Positions 18,019 to 26,544 of a DNA stretch of 51,352 nucleotides are shown piece by piece. The translations under genes and the position numbers were made by a program. Origin of the DNA: Bacteroidales bacterium (GTDB lineage Bacteria; Bacteroidota; Bacteroidia; Bacteroidales; UBA932); NCBI GenBank assembly GCA_004554455.1, contig SFMG01000009.1, forward strand, positions 1-51,352. Reading direction: 5' to 3'. Below the pieces are notes generated by a model, which was given only the letters and a program-made list of their open reading frames with translations, had not been told where the DNA came from and did no database searches. Position 1 is the first letter of the stretch; the number at the start of each line of letters is the position of its first letter.

Positions 18019-18377
18019 CAGTTCTCCCTTTCTATACTTGCCTTGAGTTTCAGTACCTTGTTGCCGCCGCTGCACGCCTCTGCCCGGAGGCTGTCGCCTT
18101 CCAGGGTGACTTCGACAGCCATTTCGCAGCATTCGTCAGGCAATACGGCGCCCGTGAACTTGCATTCCTTTATGGATGCGAAGCGCATCCTGCAGCCCAG
18201 GAAGCGTTCCAGCTGTTCCCTCACAATGCTCAGGGTGCAGACTCCGGGAACCACTGCCTTTTCCGGGAAGTGGCCCCTGAAAATGGCGTGCTCCGGATTC
18301 AGCCTCAGTTCCAGACTGAAGCCGTCCTCCCTGCCTTCGAAGCGGGTGCAGGTGTAGAAATCGTTCTCAAGTCTCAT
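18018..18377 (-). CDS. FabZ/ApeI-like hotdog 3-hydroxyacyl-ACP dehydratase
   Basis: A 119-residue single-hotdog protein. The active-site helix region FRGHFPEKAVVPGV matches the FabA/FabZ signature (GHFPxxPVxPG), including the catalytic His. In aryl polyene clusters two dehydratases are needed for iterative dehydration; this is one and 23882-24292 the other. It overlaps the lolA-like gene by 4 bp (ATGA). Confidence 0.82.
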   Translation of the reverse strand: MRLENDFYTCTRFEGREDGFSLELRLNPEHAIFRGHFPEKAVVPGVCTLSIVREQLERFLGCRMRFASIKECKFTGAVLPDECCEMAVEVTLEGDSLRAEACSGGNKVLKLKASIEREN

Positions 18378-18964
18378 TTCACTATCTTCTTTCGGGTGAA
18401 GCTCCAGCTGGTGCTGTCTCCGCCTGCCTCACACATTTTCATCGTATCCAGCGACATATCCTTCTTGTCGAAACGCAGTACAAGGCTGCTGAACATATTC
18501 GAACGCTGCCTTGCCGCAGGGACGAGAGTAAGGGTGTAGCTTGCCGCATCCTCGTCCAGACTGCTTTCGAAGCCGTTCACAAGGGCTTTCATATCCCCGC
18601 TGAGACAGGCTGCCAGCATACGTTTCATGCCTCCCAGCATAGGGTTCGAGGAGCTCTTCGTCCTGGAGAGCCGTCCCTCGCTGAGCATTTCGAACTCCTT
18701 GTCACTAATATGTATATAGTCTCCGTCGTCGAAGTCCATCCTTATCTCCTCAGGCCTGCGGAAACTGAAATTCCCTTCCTTGACCACGTCCGAGGCGAAG
18801 ACCGCCATGCTTCTTGTCTGGGTGAAGCGGCTGTCTATGGACTTGACCGTGGCGTTCTCCGCCAGCCTTGCCATAAAAGTCTCCATCCCTTCCTGCGCGT
18901 ATGCAGGCAGGGAGAGGCAGAGCAGAGCGGCGAGGGCCGCGATTATCCGGCTTGTCTTTTTCAT
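18374..18964 (-). CDS. LolA-like outer membrane lipoprotein carrier
   Basis: A 196-residue periplasmic protein with a clear signal peptide (MKKTSRIIAALAALLCLSLPAYA, cleavage before QEG). It has the LolA fold pattern: VKSIDSRFTQTRSM, NFSFRRPEEIRMDF and YIHISDKEF. Cluster-encoded LolA homologues are usual in aryl polyene loci and are thought to ferry the amphipathic product across the periplasm. It overlaps both neighbours by 4 bp. Confidence 0.85.
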   Translation of the reverse strand: MKKTSRIIAALAALLCLSLPAYAQEGMETFMARLAENATVKSIDSRFTQTRSMAVFASDVVKEGNFSFRRPEEIRMDFDDGDYIHISDKEFEMLSEGRLSRTKSSSNPMLGGMKRMLAACLSGDMKALVNGFESSLDEDAASYTLTLVPAARQRSNMFSSLVLRFDKKDMSLDTMKMCEAGGDSTSWSFTRKKIVK

Positions 18965-19677
18965 CTCTTTTCCCCGTATGCTTCGAGTCCGCTCAATTCT
19001 TCAAGCGTGACTGTCCTGTATCCTTTCTTTTCCAATGCGCACAGCAGCATTTCCGTCAGCCTGTCTGCCTCCGGACACCTGTCGTGCATAAGTATTATGC
19101 CTCCGGGCCTGATCTTGCGCATTATCCTGGCGACCACTCTCTCCCGGCTGAGGCGGGAAACGGTGTCAAAGGACCTCACGCTCCATCCTATCACATCCAT
19201 CCCGCACAGCCTTGCAGCCTTCCCGAGATGGGGTGTGGTCACTCCTATAGGCGGGCGGTAGAATCTCGGTCTCAGACCGCAGGCACGGTAAACGGCTTCG
19301 TTGCAGAGCTCGATTTCGCTTATGTGTTTCCTGCTGAATCTGAACTCATTGCGGTAGTCGTGCGAGTAGCTGTGGTTGCCTATGCAATGACCCTCTCCTA
19401 TCAGTCTGCGCAACTGTTCCTCCTTTCCGGCAAGCTTGCTGCCAATCACGAAGAATGATGCCTTGGCCCCGTGTCTTTTCAGCACTTCGGCAATCCTGTC
19501 GGTCATCTCTCCGTTCAGGCCGTCGTCATAGCTCAGGACCACCAGCTTATCCTTGCAGTCCTTGCGCTCGCAGAAGGCCTTGACATACCAGCTGTGAGCG
19601 ATGCAGGCGGAAGACCTGACGAACGCAGCCAGCAGAATCAGCAGGGCGATGCCCGAAGTCACAATCAGCCAAACCAT
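18961..19677 (-). CDS. Membrane-anchored polysaccharide deacetylase (NodB-type)
   Basis: A 238-residue protein with an N-terminal transmembrane helix (about 3-22) and a carbohydrate esterase 4 fold. Motifs: YDDG (motif 1 metal Asp, usual TFDDG), GNHSYSH (metal His pair), RFYRPPIG (motif 3) and ILMHD (motif 5 His). It would remove N- or O-acetyl groups from a sugar or amino sugar on the outer face of the inner membrane. Its presence with the GT2 gene suggests that the polyene product carries, or is carried by, an acetylated sugar. It overlaps the KS-CLF gene by 13 bp. Confidence 0.85.
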   Translation of the reverse strand: MVWLIVTSGIALLILLAAFVRSSACIAHSWYVKAFCERKDCKDKLVVLSYDDGLNGEMTDRIAEVLKRHGAKASFFVIGSKLAGKEEQLRRLIGEGHCIGNHSYSHDYRNEFRFSRKHISEIELCNEAVYRACGLRPRFYRPPIGVTTPHLGKAARLCGMDVIGWSVRSFDTVSRLSRERVVARIMRKIRPGGIILMHDRCPEADRLTEMLLCALEKKGYRTVTLEELSGLEAYGEKR

Positions 19678-21476
19678 TCCACGTCCAGTAAATCGAATTC
19701 CATTTTCATAGCGTTGGCAGGCGAAAGTATGCTTCCGTCCTTTTCCATACCCTTTGGACAGGTCCTGAGTCTTACCCTGCCTATGCTGTTCTCTGTCTTT
19801 TCCGCGCTCAGCAATGCGAAGACGGAGCCCTCTTTCTGAGGGGCTATGCCCAGCCTGCGCATTATCTCCACGCTCAGCTCTATGTTCTCGTCGAAGGCTC
19901 CCAGCAGCAGCTTGCGGGCCTTGTTCTCCCTGACAAGCAGCAGGGCGTCGGTCAGTGCGGCCTCAAAGGAGTGACCCCTGTCCACGTATGTAAGGTTGTA
20001 GCAGTGGTTCCTGCCCATCAGGGCTATCTGGCCTCCCACCGTGTTGAAGGTGGACTGTATGAAAGGCGTCGGGTTCAGCAGCTCCTCCGAGTCGCGCACT
20101 ATGTTCTGCAGGAATTTCTCGCTGTCAGCCAGGCATCCCAGGCCCGTGGCGGTGATTATGGCGTCAGGGACACAGGCGCTCCTTCCCAGCAGTTCGGCAG
20201 CGGTGCCTACCGCCTGTCTCAGCAGCTTGCCCATTCTGCGCCGCATTCCGGCATCGGGGACAAGTTCCTTTATATCCCTGCTCACTCCCGAGTCGTCGAG
20301 CAGCAGTTCGATATATGCCTCGGCAGGCTTCCGCTCCTGCGCGTCTTCGTTGCGCCGCTTTTCTTTTGCGCTGAATATCAGACTGCTGCAGTTGCCTCCG
20401 AAGCCGAAGGAGTTCGACATCACGTGGCTTCTGCTTCCGTCTCTGAGGCTCAGTACCGAGAAAACGGCCTCTATGCCTCCAGCCGCGGCGAGTGTGTGTC
20501 CGGTGAAGTTCTTCGTCGAACTGAAGGCAGGCAGCCCGTCCGGGAAGATCCTGCAGAGTGCGGCATATTCGCTGCTGTCGTTATTGCGCGTGCCTGTGCC
20601 GTGTGCATTCACATAGCTTATGTCCGCTGGCTTGAGTCCGGCGTCTTCCAGAGCTTTCTCCATGCAGAGGAAGGCACCTTCCCCACTCTCGGAGGATGCT
20701 GTCTGGTGATGGGCGTCGTTGGCATTCGCTCCTCCGGCATACCAGGCCAGGGCCTCCTTCCTGAGCAGTTCCTTCCTGCAGAGCAGCAGGAATCCGGCTC
20801 CTTCGCCGAGATTCAGTCCCTTGCGTTCCTCTTCGAAAGGCCTGCATATCTCATCGCTGAGTATGCCCAGAGACTTGAATCCGTTCAGGGTGAAGCGGCT
20901 CAGGGCGTCGCAGCCGCCTGCAACGGCAGCATCCAGCACCCCTGCCTCTATGAGCCTTGCCGCCAGCATTATGGAGTTGGCGCTCGAGGAACAGGCCGTG
21001 CTGATGGTGGTGCAGAAGCCCTTGATTCCCAGCAGCGAGGCAATGAAGCCGGTGGAAGCCGCGCAGTCGTGCATACGGCAGAGTTCCGCATCCGCATTCT
21101 CCGGATCCTCCATCCATTTCCGGTAGAAGTCCTCGCTGAGGTCCATTCCGCCGACGGAGGTGGCATTTATCAGACCGATCCTGTCCGCTTTCAGATCCTC
21201 TCCTATGCGCAGTCCGGAACTCTCCAGTGCCTCTTTCACTGCGACGGCTCCGAGCAGGGCGGTGCGGGATATCTTCTCCACGGATGGAAGCTGCAGCAGC
21301 TGCCCGAGCTCCCCGTTTGTGACGGTCAGTTCGCCCACAGGCAGCCTGTGACGCGTCTCAAGCAGGACAGGGCTGGCTTTTATGCCGCTCCTGCCTGCCT
21401 TGAGGGCCTCCAGGTTCTCCCTGAGCCCGATTCCCAGAGCACTGACTATGCCCAGTCCGCCGACTGCTATGCTCAT
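19665..21476 (-). CDS. Ketosynthase with fused chain-length-factor-like domain
   Basis: A 603-residue protein. Residues 1-370 are a FabF-type ketosynthase with C162 in STACSSSAN, H292 in NAHGTGTRN and H327 in FTGHTLAAAGG, so the triad is complete. Residues about 385-603 resemble the ketoacyl-synt_2 (PF13723) family: PDAIITATGLGCLADSEKF, LLNPTPFIQSTFNTVGGQIAL and NLTYVDRGHSFEAALTDAL, with no catalytic Cys. Between SLRDG and SNSFGFGG the KS half lacks about 27 residues found in the other two ketosynthases here (see findings). It probably elongates the polyene with one ACP. It overlaps the ACP gene by 4 bp. Confidence 0.88.
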   Translation of the reverse strand: MSIAVGGLGIVSALGIGLRENLEALKAGRSGIKASPVLLETRHRLPVGELTVTNGELGQLLQLPSVEKISRTALLGAVAVKEALESSGLRIGEDLKADRIGLINATSVGGMDLSEDFYRKWMEDPENADAELCRMHDCAASTGFIASLLGIKGFCTTISTACSSSANSIMLAARLIEAGVLDAAVAGGCDALSRFTLNGFKSLGILSDEICRPFEEERKGLNLGEGAGFLLLCRKELLRKEALAWYAGGANANDAHHQTASSESGEGAFLCMEKALEDAGLKPADISYVNAHGTGTRNNDSSEYAALCRIFPDGLPAFSSTKNFTGHTLAAAGGIEAVFSVLSLRDGSRSHVMSNSFGFGGNCSSLIFSAKEKRRNEDAQERKPAEAYIELLLDDSGVSRDIKELVPDAGMRRRMGKLLRQAVGTAAELLGRSACVPDAIITATGLGCLADSEKFLQNIVRDSEELLNPTPFIQSTFNTVGGQIALMGRNHCYNLTYVDRGHSFEAALTDALLLVRENKARKLLLGAFDENIELSVEIMRRLGIAPQKEGSVFALLSAEKTENSIGRVRLRTCPKGMEKDGSILSPANAMKMEFDLLDVEWFG

Positions 21477-21730
21477 TTCGTCCTGTTCTTGGCTACGAAT
21501 TCGGCGAGACTGCGTACAGACTTGAATATAGGTCTGGTCTCAGCATTGTTCTCCACCTTGATTCCGTATTTTCTTTCCAGAATCAGTATTATCTCAAGGG
21601 CATCGATCGAATCCAGTCCCAGGCCGTCTCCGAAGAGAGCTGCGTCGCTGTCGATATCCTCGACACTCATATCCTCGAGGTTCAGGGCCTCGATCAACTG
21701 CTCCTTGAGTTCCTTAATCAGTTCTTCCAT
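21473..21730 (-). CDS. Acyl carrier protein (second of the operon)
   Basis: An 85-residue acidic ACP. The phosphopantetheine Ser is in GLGLDSIDALEI. A four-helix pattern is evident. It lies between two ketosynthase genes and overlaps the following one by ATGA, so it is probably the carrier for polyene extension. No phosphopantetheinyl transferase is encoded in the window. Confidence 0.93.
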   Translation of the reverse strand: MEELIKELKEQLIEALNLEDMSVEDIDSDAALFGDGLGLDSIDALEIILILERKYGIKVENNAETRPIFKSVRSLAEFVAKNRTK

Positions 21731-21757
21731 AAATTCTTTTAATTATATAAATATTTG

Positions 21758-23440
21758 TCAATCAATTATTTCACTCAAATGAAACTCTGCCCTGCACTTT
21801 TTTCCCAGCTGCTCGCACCAGCCCCATACCACTTTCTTCGCCTGCCCCTGCTCCAGCAGCAGACGGGCATATTCGCGGCAGAAGCCGTCGTCGCTCTCCT
21901 GCACGAAGAAACTGTTCTCTCCCTTGAAACCGTGGCGTATGCAGAGCTCGCCGGCCGCCACGTTAGGCAGGGTATAAACGAAGACCGCAGGGGAAGCCCC
22001 GTCTCCGGATTCTATGTTGCGCTGGTGATGCAGGTCGGCATCCAGGGAAGACGAACGGTTGGCGAGCACCAGGGCAATGTCCTCCGCCCTGCACTCTTCG
22101 CTCAGCTTCCTTCCCGCCAGCAGTTTCCCGCAGGACACGTATGCCACTTTGTCGAGGTCGCTCATCTTGTAGAATTTGGGATATGACTCCCCGATCCCGT
22201 GGTATTGTGCGCGTATCCACTCTTCGAAGCCTTCGCCCTCGTGGACCAGAGGCTCCCCGTCGCTGACCGCGATATCCTTTTTATTATATATATGCTTGAG
22301 GCCTGCAATTTTTTCGTGCTCGCTTTCCAGAGCCAGCACTACAGCCACGTTGCAGCCTCCGAAGCCCGATGCCGTCTTGACGCAGCGCGCCGTGGAGAAG
22401 GCCTGGCGTGCGGCGGAAACGCCCACCGGACAGCTGACTCCCGGACTTGAGAAACCGGCGGTAGGGTAGATCCATCCGCGGCGCAGCTCCTCCGCGCAGA
22501 CTAGCAGGTCCACGATTCCGGATGCTCCCAGCGTGTGCCCTATGTATCCCTTGATGCTGTTGAGAGGCTTGTCGGACAGCCCGGCCAGGCTGACCGCCTT
22601 GCTTTCCATCTCATCGTTGTAAACGGTGGCTGTGCCGTGGGTGTTCACGAAGCCTATACGCTCAGCTGAGACGGCGCTTTCCTCCATCGCCCTCCTTATG
22701 GCAATCGCAAGTTCCTCTCCCGTCCTGGACGGTCCGGAGATGTGGTTGGCGTCGTCGCTTATGAATCCGCCTTCCATCACGACCGGATTCTCTCCCAGCT
22801 CAGACCTGATCGAAGTCATGAGCACTGCCGCGCAGGCCTCTCCGAGGTTGAGCCCGTCACGGGCCGCATCGTAAGGCCTGCAAGGGGAAGGACTCAGGGA
22901 CTTGAAGGAGGCGAAACCGCTGGAGATGAACTCGCAGAGCAGGTCGCAGCCCACTATCACCACTCTCCTGCACATCTCTCCCAAAATCATCCTGCGGGCC
23001 ACCACGAAGGCGCTCGCTCCGGAAATGCAGGCGTTGGAAAGCAGCAGAGGCCTGCGGGCGCAGCCGAGAATCCCTCCCAGCTTTTCCGCCATCGCCCCGG
23101 GAAAGGCTCCAACCGGTATATCCTCCACGCTGGAGGCGTGTCCTGCAAGCAGTTCCACATTGCCCTTGGTCGAGGAAATCAGCAGCAGCGTGTCTTCGTC
23201 ATCCATCCTTACCCCGCTTTCTTCGCAGACTTCCCTTACACAGGTGATTATCAGGGACTCCAGGCGTGTGCAGCCCTCCACGACAGGGTAATGCGGAATG
23301 CGCCCGGCGATTATTCCGAGTTCTCCGTCCTCCCTGAGCGCGCTCTTTCCGCTGTCCAGTCCCAGGAAGCTGGCCTTCCTGTCGCCGTATGCGGTGTAGA
23401 GACTTCCGCAGCCGATGTATGTCGTCAAGCCTTCAGCCAT
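21758..23440 (-). CDS. Ketosynthase with fused truncated ketosynthase-like C-terminal domain
   Basis: A 560-residue protein. Residues 1-378 are a ketosynthase with C138 in SNACISGAS, H268 in NTHGTATVYND and H302 in GYIGHTLGASG. Residues about 385-560 match the small ketosynthase-like proteins that I recall as separate genes in flexirubin clusters: ESYPKFYKMSDLDKVAYVS, ANRSSSLDADLHHQ and PAVFVYTLPNVAAGELCIRH. That part has no catalytic Cys. I start at ATG 23440; a longer in-frame reading upstream overlaps the thioesterase and dehydratase genes. The chosen start overlaps the thioesterase end by 16 bp. Confidence 0.85.
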   Translation of the reverse strand: MAEGLTTYIGCGSLYTAYGDRKASFLGLDSGKSALREDGELGIIAGRIPHYPVVEGCTRLESLIITCVREVCEESGVRMDDEDTLLLISSTKGNVELLAGHASSVEDIPVGAFPGAMAEKLGGILGCARRPLLLSNACISGASAFVVARRMILGEMCRRVVIVGCDLLCEFISSGFASFKSLSPSPCRPYDAARDGLNLGEACAAVLMTSIRSELGENPVVMEGGFISDDANHISGPSRTGEELAIAIRRAMEESAVSAERIGFVNTHGTATVYNDEMESKAVSLAGLSDKPLNSIKGYIGHTLGASGIVDLLVCAEELRRGWIYPTAGFSSPGVSCPVGVSAARQAFSTARCVKTASGFGGCNVAVVLALESEHEKIAGLKHIYNKKDIAVSDGEPLVHEGEGFEEWIRAQYHGIGESYPKFYKMSDLDKVAYVSCGKLLAGRKLSEECRAEDIALVLANRSSSLDADLHHQRNIESGDGASPAVFVYTLPNVAAGELCIRHGFKGENSFFVQESDDGFCREYARLLLEQGQAKKVVWGWCEQLGKKCRAEFHLSEIID

Positions 23441-23877
23441 TTCTTCTCCCAGTCCTTGAAAAATTCGGGTTTGACCAGACTCATATTTCCTTCCGTATCT
23501 ACGAACACCTGTGTGCTTTCTCCGCTGCAGACCGGCATTCCGTCGCTCTTGCGGCTCACCTTGTAGCCGAAGCGCAGCCTTGCGGCCGCCTCCGGATAGT
23601 AGGATATCTCTATCACTGCGCAGTCGTTCATCGCGAGAGGGGAGTGGTAGCTGATGTGCAGGTCCACGACGGGTGCGGTGAAGCCGGCCTCGTACATCTG
23701 CATATATCCTATACCGTCGAAGCGGCGTCCGAACTCCTCGCGCGCGTCCTCGAACAGACGCAGATAGTTGCCGTGCCACATCACGCACATAGGATCCAGT
23801 TCCGAGAACCTGACCCTGCTTTCGACGCTGCAGCTGAGCGCCGCCTCCATATTCTCCAATTCCTTTCTGCTGCGCAT
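23425..23877 (-). CDS. 4-hydroxybenzoyl-CoA-type hotdog thioesterase
   Basis: A 150-residue hotdog thioesterase of the YbgC/4HBT group. The active-site region FSELDPMCVMWHGNYLRLFEDAREEF carries the usual Asp followed by GNY and ExxR. In aryl polyene clusters (ApeK) it may release product or edit stalled chains. It starts 4 nt after the dehydratase gene stop. A downstream ATG at 23850 is an alternative start. Confidence 0.85.
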   Translation of the reverse strand: MRSRKELENMEAALSCSVESRVRFSELDPMCVMWHGNYLRLFEDAREEFGRRFDGIGYMQMYEAGFTAPVVDLHISYHSPLAMNDCAVIEISYYPEAAARLRFGYKVSRKSDGMPVCSGESTQVFVDTEGNMSLVKPEFFKDWEKKWLKA

Positions 23878-23881
23878 ATCT

Positions 23882-24292
23882 TTATTCCTGTAGAAATATT
23901 TTCATCTTGCAGCCGGCCACGAGTTCGCCGTCCACGTAACTTTCCGCGCGTATCAGCGACACTGCGAACACCTGCTGCAGCACTTCTATCTTCGTGGTTA
24001 TGAGCTCCCCGAGCCGCGGCAGCCTCGACGCCTCGAATGCGTTCACCGCGCCTATGAAGCCAAGCGGCACCTCGCGTCCTTCGCTGCGGCAGATATGTCC
24101 TACGCGGGCGGCGGCACTCTGGGCGATATGCTCTATGACGCCGCATTCGTTAAGGCAGCCGTCGTTGCAGAAGATGTTGTCCGCGCGCACTTCGAGGCAG
24201 GTGGTGGATATGCCGTCCTCAAGCCCGAGGAAACGGTCCACCATCACTATCGGAGCCCGCTGCGGAATCAGCCCGAGTATTTCACTGTTCAT
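23882..24292 (-). CDS. ApeP-like hotdog 3-hydroxyacyl-ACP dehydratase
   Basis: A 136-residue hotdog protein, MNSEILGLIPQRAPIVMVDRF at the start, with the helix VIEHIAQSAAARVG and GFIGAVNAFEASRLPRLGE. It matches the second dehydratase type of aryl polyene clusters, in which GHFP is absent and the active site is carried by other residues. ATG 24292 forms an ATGA overlap with the methyltransferase stop, the junction type used at five other places in this operon. ATG 24304 is the alternative. Confidence 0.8.
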   Translation of the reverse strand: MNSEILGLIPQRAPIVMVDRFLGLEDGISTTCLEVRADNIFCNDGCLNECGVIEHIAQSAAARVGHICRSEGREVPLGFIGAVNAFEASRLPRLGELITTKIEVLQQVFAVSLIRAESYVDGELVAGCKMKIFLQE

Positions 24293-25386
24293 TTCTTCCT
24301 GCATACCATTATGCTGTGTCCCAGTCCGAGATTGTCGTGGAGTTCTTCCACCTCCAGGCCGGCCTCTGCCACGAGACGGGCCATGTCGTCGCTGTGGTAC
24401 ATCTTGCTGTTGCCGTTGGCCAGGGCGGTGAAATAAATGCTGGTAAGGGTGAGCACGAGGGCGGCAGTCTCATATTTCTGACGGTCCCAGAAGGTCTCCA
24501 TAATGTAGAGACGGGTGTCTGAGTCCATAGACTCTGCGGCCCTGCGCAATATGCTGACTATCTGTTCCTCGGAGAAGCAGTCAAGGAACTGGCTCATCCA
24601 TATTGCGTCGAAATGCTCCGCAGGGAAACGCTTGCTTTCGTCCAGCAGGTTGGTGCCGTAGCCGTGAATGCGCTCCGCACCCTCCAGCGAGGCGGTCTCC
24701 TTTCTCATCATCTCCAGTTGCTGCGGCAGGTCCATTATGGTGACCTCCACATCCTTGTCGTAAGCCACGCAGCGGCTGGCCCACCGTCCCGTGTTGCCAC
24801 CCACGTCGAGCAGCTTGCGCACAGGCTTCCCTGCCTTGCCGAAAACCAGCTCCAGCGCTTCCTTGAAGGAGTTGTCCGAGTAGAAGTGGTCGAAGCCGAA
24901 CCAGCTTTTCTTCACCTGCTCCGGGAGACTCGAAAGGGCCTCGTAAATGGTCGGCCATTCTCCGAACACCTTCAGTCCGGCAGGCTTGCCCTCCCTGAGT
25001 GCCTCGTCGAGGTAGAAGAGTCCCATATAGTTCACATCGTGGTTGAAGTCCAGGTCGGCCACGGTGCTGGCGTCGTTCAGCAGGAACCATCCTGTCTTGG
25101 TAAGCAGGAAGCGGTCCTCCTTCACAATCACGGTGCCTATGGACAGCGAGGCCTCCAGCAGCACCTTGGCCGCATAAGGGGACAGAGCGCAGTGCTCCGC
25201 AATCTCCTCCATGGTGACTCCGTCCGGGTTTTCCTCCAGGTATTTCAGCACACCTGACTTGAGCATAACCCTGGATACCTGGAAAATCACAGGGGCGAAT
25301 GCAATCTCCTGTGCCTTTCTCTGTGCTTCACCCGCCTTTACATTGTCCCGGGTGTATCTGGCCTCGAGGGCCTTGGTCATATTCAT
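24289..25386 (-). CDS. O-methyltransferase family SAM methyltransferase
   Basis: A 365-residue methyltransferase of the plant COMT/acetylserotonin type. An N-terminal winged-helix dimerization domain (about 50-115, YLEENPDGVTMEEIAEHCALS) precedes the Rossmann fold with LLDVGGNTGRW. It would methylate a phenolic oxygen on the aryl head of the product. The start at 25386 lies 11 nt after the acyltransferase stop; the in-frame ATG at 25431 would overlap that gene. Confidence 0.85.
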   Translation of the reverse strand: MNMTKALEARYTRDNVKAGEAQRKAQEIAFAPVIFQVSRVMLKSGVLKYLEENPDGVTMEEIAEHCALSPYAAKVLLEASLSIGTVIVKEDRFLLTKTGWFLLNDASTVADLDFNHDVNYMGLFYLDEALREGKPAGLKVFGEWPTIYEALSSLPEQVKKSWFGFDHFYSDNSFKEALELVFGKAGKPVRKLLDVGGNTGRWASRCVAYDKDVEVTIMDLPQQLEMMRKETASLEGAERIHGYGTNLLDESKRFPAEHFDAIWMSQFLDCFSEEQIVSILRRAAESMDSDTRLYIMETFWDRQKYETAALVLTLTSIYFTALANGNSKMYHSDDMARLVAEAGLEVEELHDNLGLGHSIMVCRKK

Positions 25387-25397
25387 AGCTTGTCGAA

Positions 25398-26282
25398 TTA
25401 GTCTTCCCAAAAATCGTAGAAATTGAACCACTGCATAGGGTAGCGCTTCACCTTGTCAGCGAGTGAGTTCAGATAGGCGTCGATGAGCCCGTCAGGGCCC
25501 TTGAAGCTGCCAAGCGGCATTTCCTCGAAAATGAAACGGTATCTGCGTCCCTTCTCGCGCATTGCGTAGAAGAAAATGACCGGTACCCGGCATTTGGACG
25601 CTATCCTGTAGGGCCCTTCCGGTATCATCACCTTCCCTCCCAGGAACTCCCGCGGCACGGCCGAATTCCTGTCCACGTAGCGGTCCCCGTCAAAGCAGAC
25701 ATAGCCGCCCGAGTTGAGCGAGGCCTTGATTTCGAGCATCGCTCCCAGAGGGTCCACATTGATGGCAATGGGCTTGAACGGCAGGGTGCCGTACATTTCC
25801 TCGAGCAGTTTCTTTATGTCCCTGTCCTCGTTCTGGTACATCACTACGCTGATGTCCTTCCCGTATTCTCCGAAGAAGTGGCTTGCCACCTCCCAGTTTC
25901 CTATGTGCGCGCCTATGAATATGGCCCCTTCGTGCCTTCCCACGATTTCGAGTGCCTTGTCGTAGTTGTCGTACTCGAAGGAGAAGCTTCCGGCGGCACC
26001 GGCGGTCATTGCCATCTTGTCTATGAGGGCCTGGCCGAAGTTGAAGTAGTGGCTGTAGAGCCCGACCAGGCTGCGCAGCACTCCGCGCTGCAGCCTGCGG
26101 CGCTGGTAATGCCAGGAAGCAGAGGTCTGGGACGGTGCAAATATGATGAAATAGGGCACCACGAAAGCGAGGAGACAATAGGCGAAACCCACTCCGAGAT
26201 GCTTCAGTATAAATGCAAATATGAGGTAGCCTGTACGGCCACCTCTGGATTTACCGTCCCACTTTTTCTGCTTTTCAGCCAT
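25398..26282 (-). CDS. LpxL/HtrB-type lysophospholipid acyltransferase
   Basis: A 294-residue membrane-associated acyltransferase. An N-terminal hydrophobic stretch (about 18-50) precedes the HxxxxE active site in IGAHIGNWE. Other conserved parts are FDGDRYVDRNSA and PEGPYRIASK. In polyene clusters (ApeL-like) it probably transfers the finished polyenoyl chain to a lipid or sugar acceptor. It overlaps the ACP gene by 8 bp, fitting an acyl-ACP donor. Confidence 0.87.
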   Translation of the reverse strand: MAEKQKKWDGKSRGGRTGYLIFAFILKHLGVGFAYCLLAFVVPYFIIFAPSQTSASWHYQRRRLQRGVLRSLVGLYSHYFNFGQALIDKMAMTAGAAGSFSFEYDNYDKALEIVGRHEGAIFIGAHIGNWEVASHFFGEYGKDISVVMYQNEDRDIKKLLEEMYGTLPFKPIAINVDPLGAMLEIKASLNSGGYVCFDGDRYVDRNSAVPREFLGGKVMIPEGPYRIASKCRVPVIFFYAMREKGRRYRFIFEEMPLGSFKGPDGLIDAYLNSLADKVKRYPMQWFNFYDFWED

Positions 26283-26520
26283 TTATCTTCTTCTCAAGCA
26301 TGGTGTAGAAGTCGTCGAAGCTGACCACTCCCACGAAATCCGGCCCTGTGAGGGTCACACCGAAATTCTGTTCGATGAGAACCACTACGTCCACCAGGTC
26401 CAGACTGTCGAGACCGAGGGTCTCCTTGAGTGGGGATTCAGGGGTGATGAGATTTTCGTCCACTTCAAATTCACTTGCGAGAAACTCTTTTGATTTCGCA
26501 ATGATTTCTTCTCTAGTCAT
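26275..26520 (-). CDS. Acyl carrier protein (first of the operon)
   Basis: An 81-residue acidic ACP. The phosphopantetheine Ser lies in LGLDSLDLVDVV, followed by the usual QNFGVTLTGPDF helix-loop. It sits 24 nt after the first ketosynthase gene and overlaps the acyltransferase gene by 8 bp. Confidence 0.93.
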   Translation of the reverse strand: MTREEIIAKSKEFLASEFEVDENLITPESPLKETLGLDSLDLVDVVVLIEQNFGVTLTGPDFVGVVSFDDFYTMLEKKING

Positions 26521-26544
26521 AAGTTCAGTACGGGTTTTTAGGTA

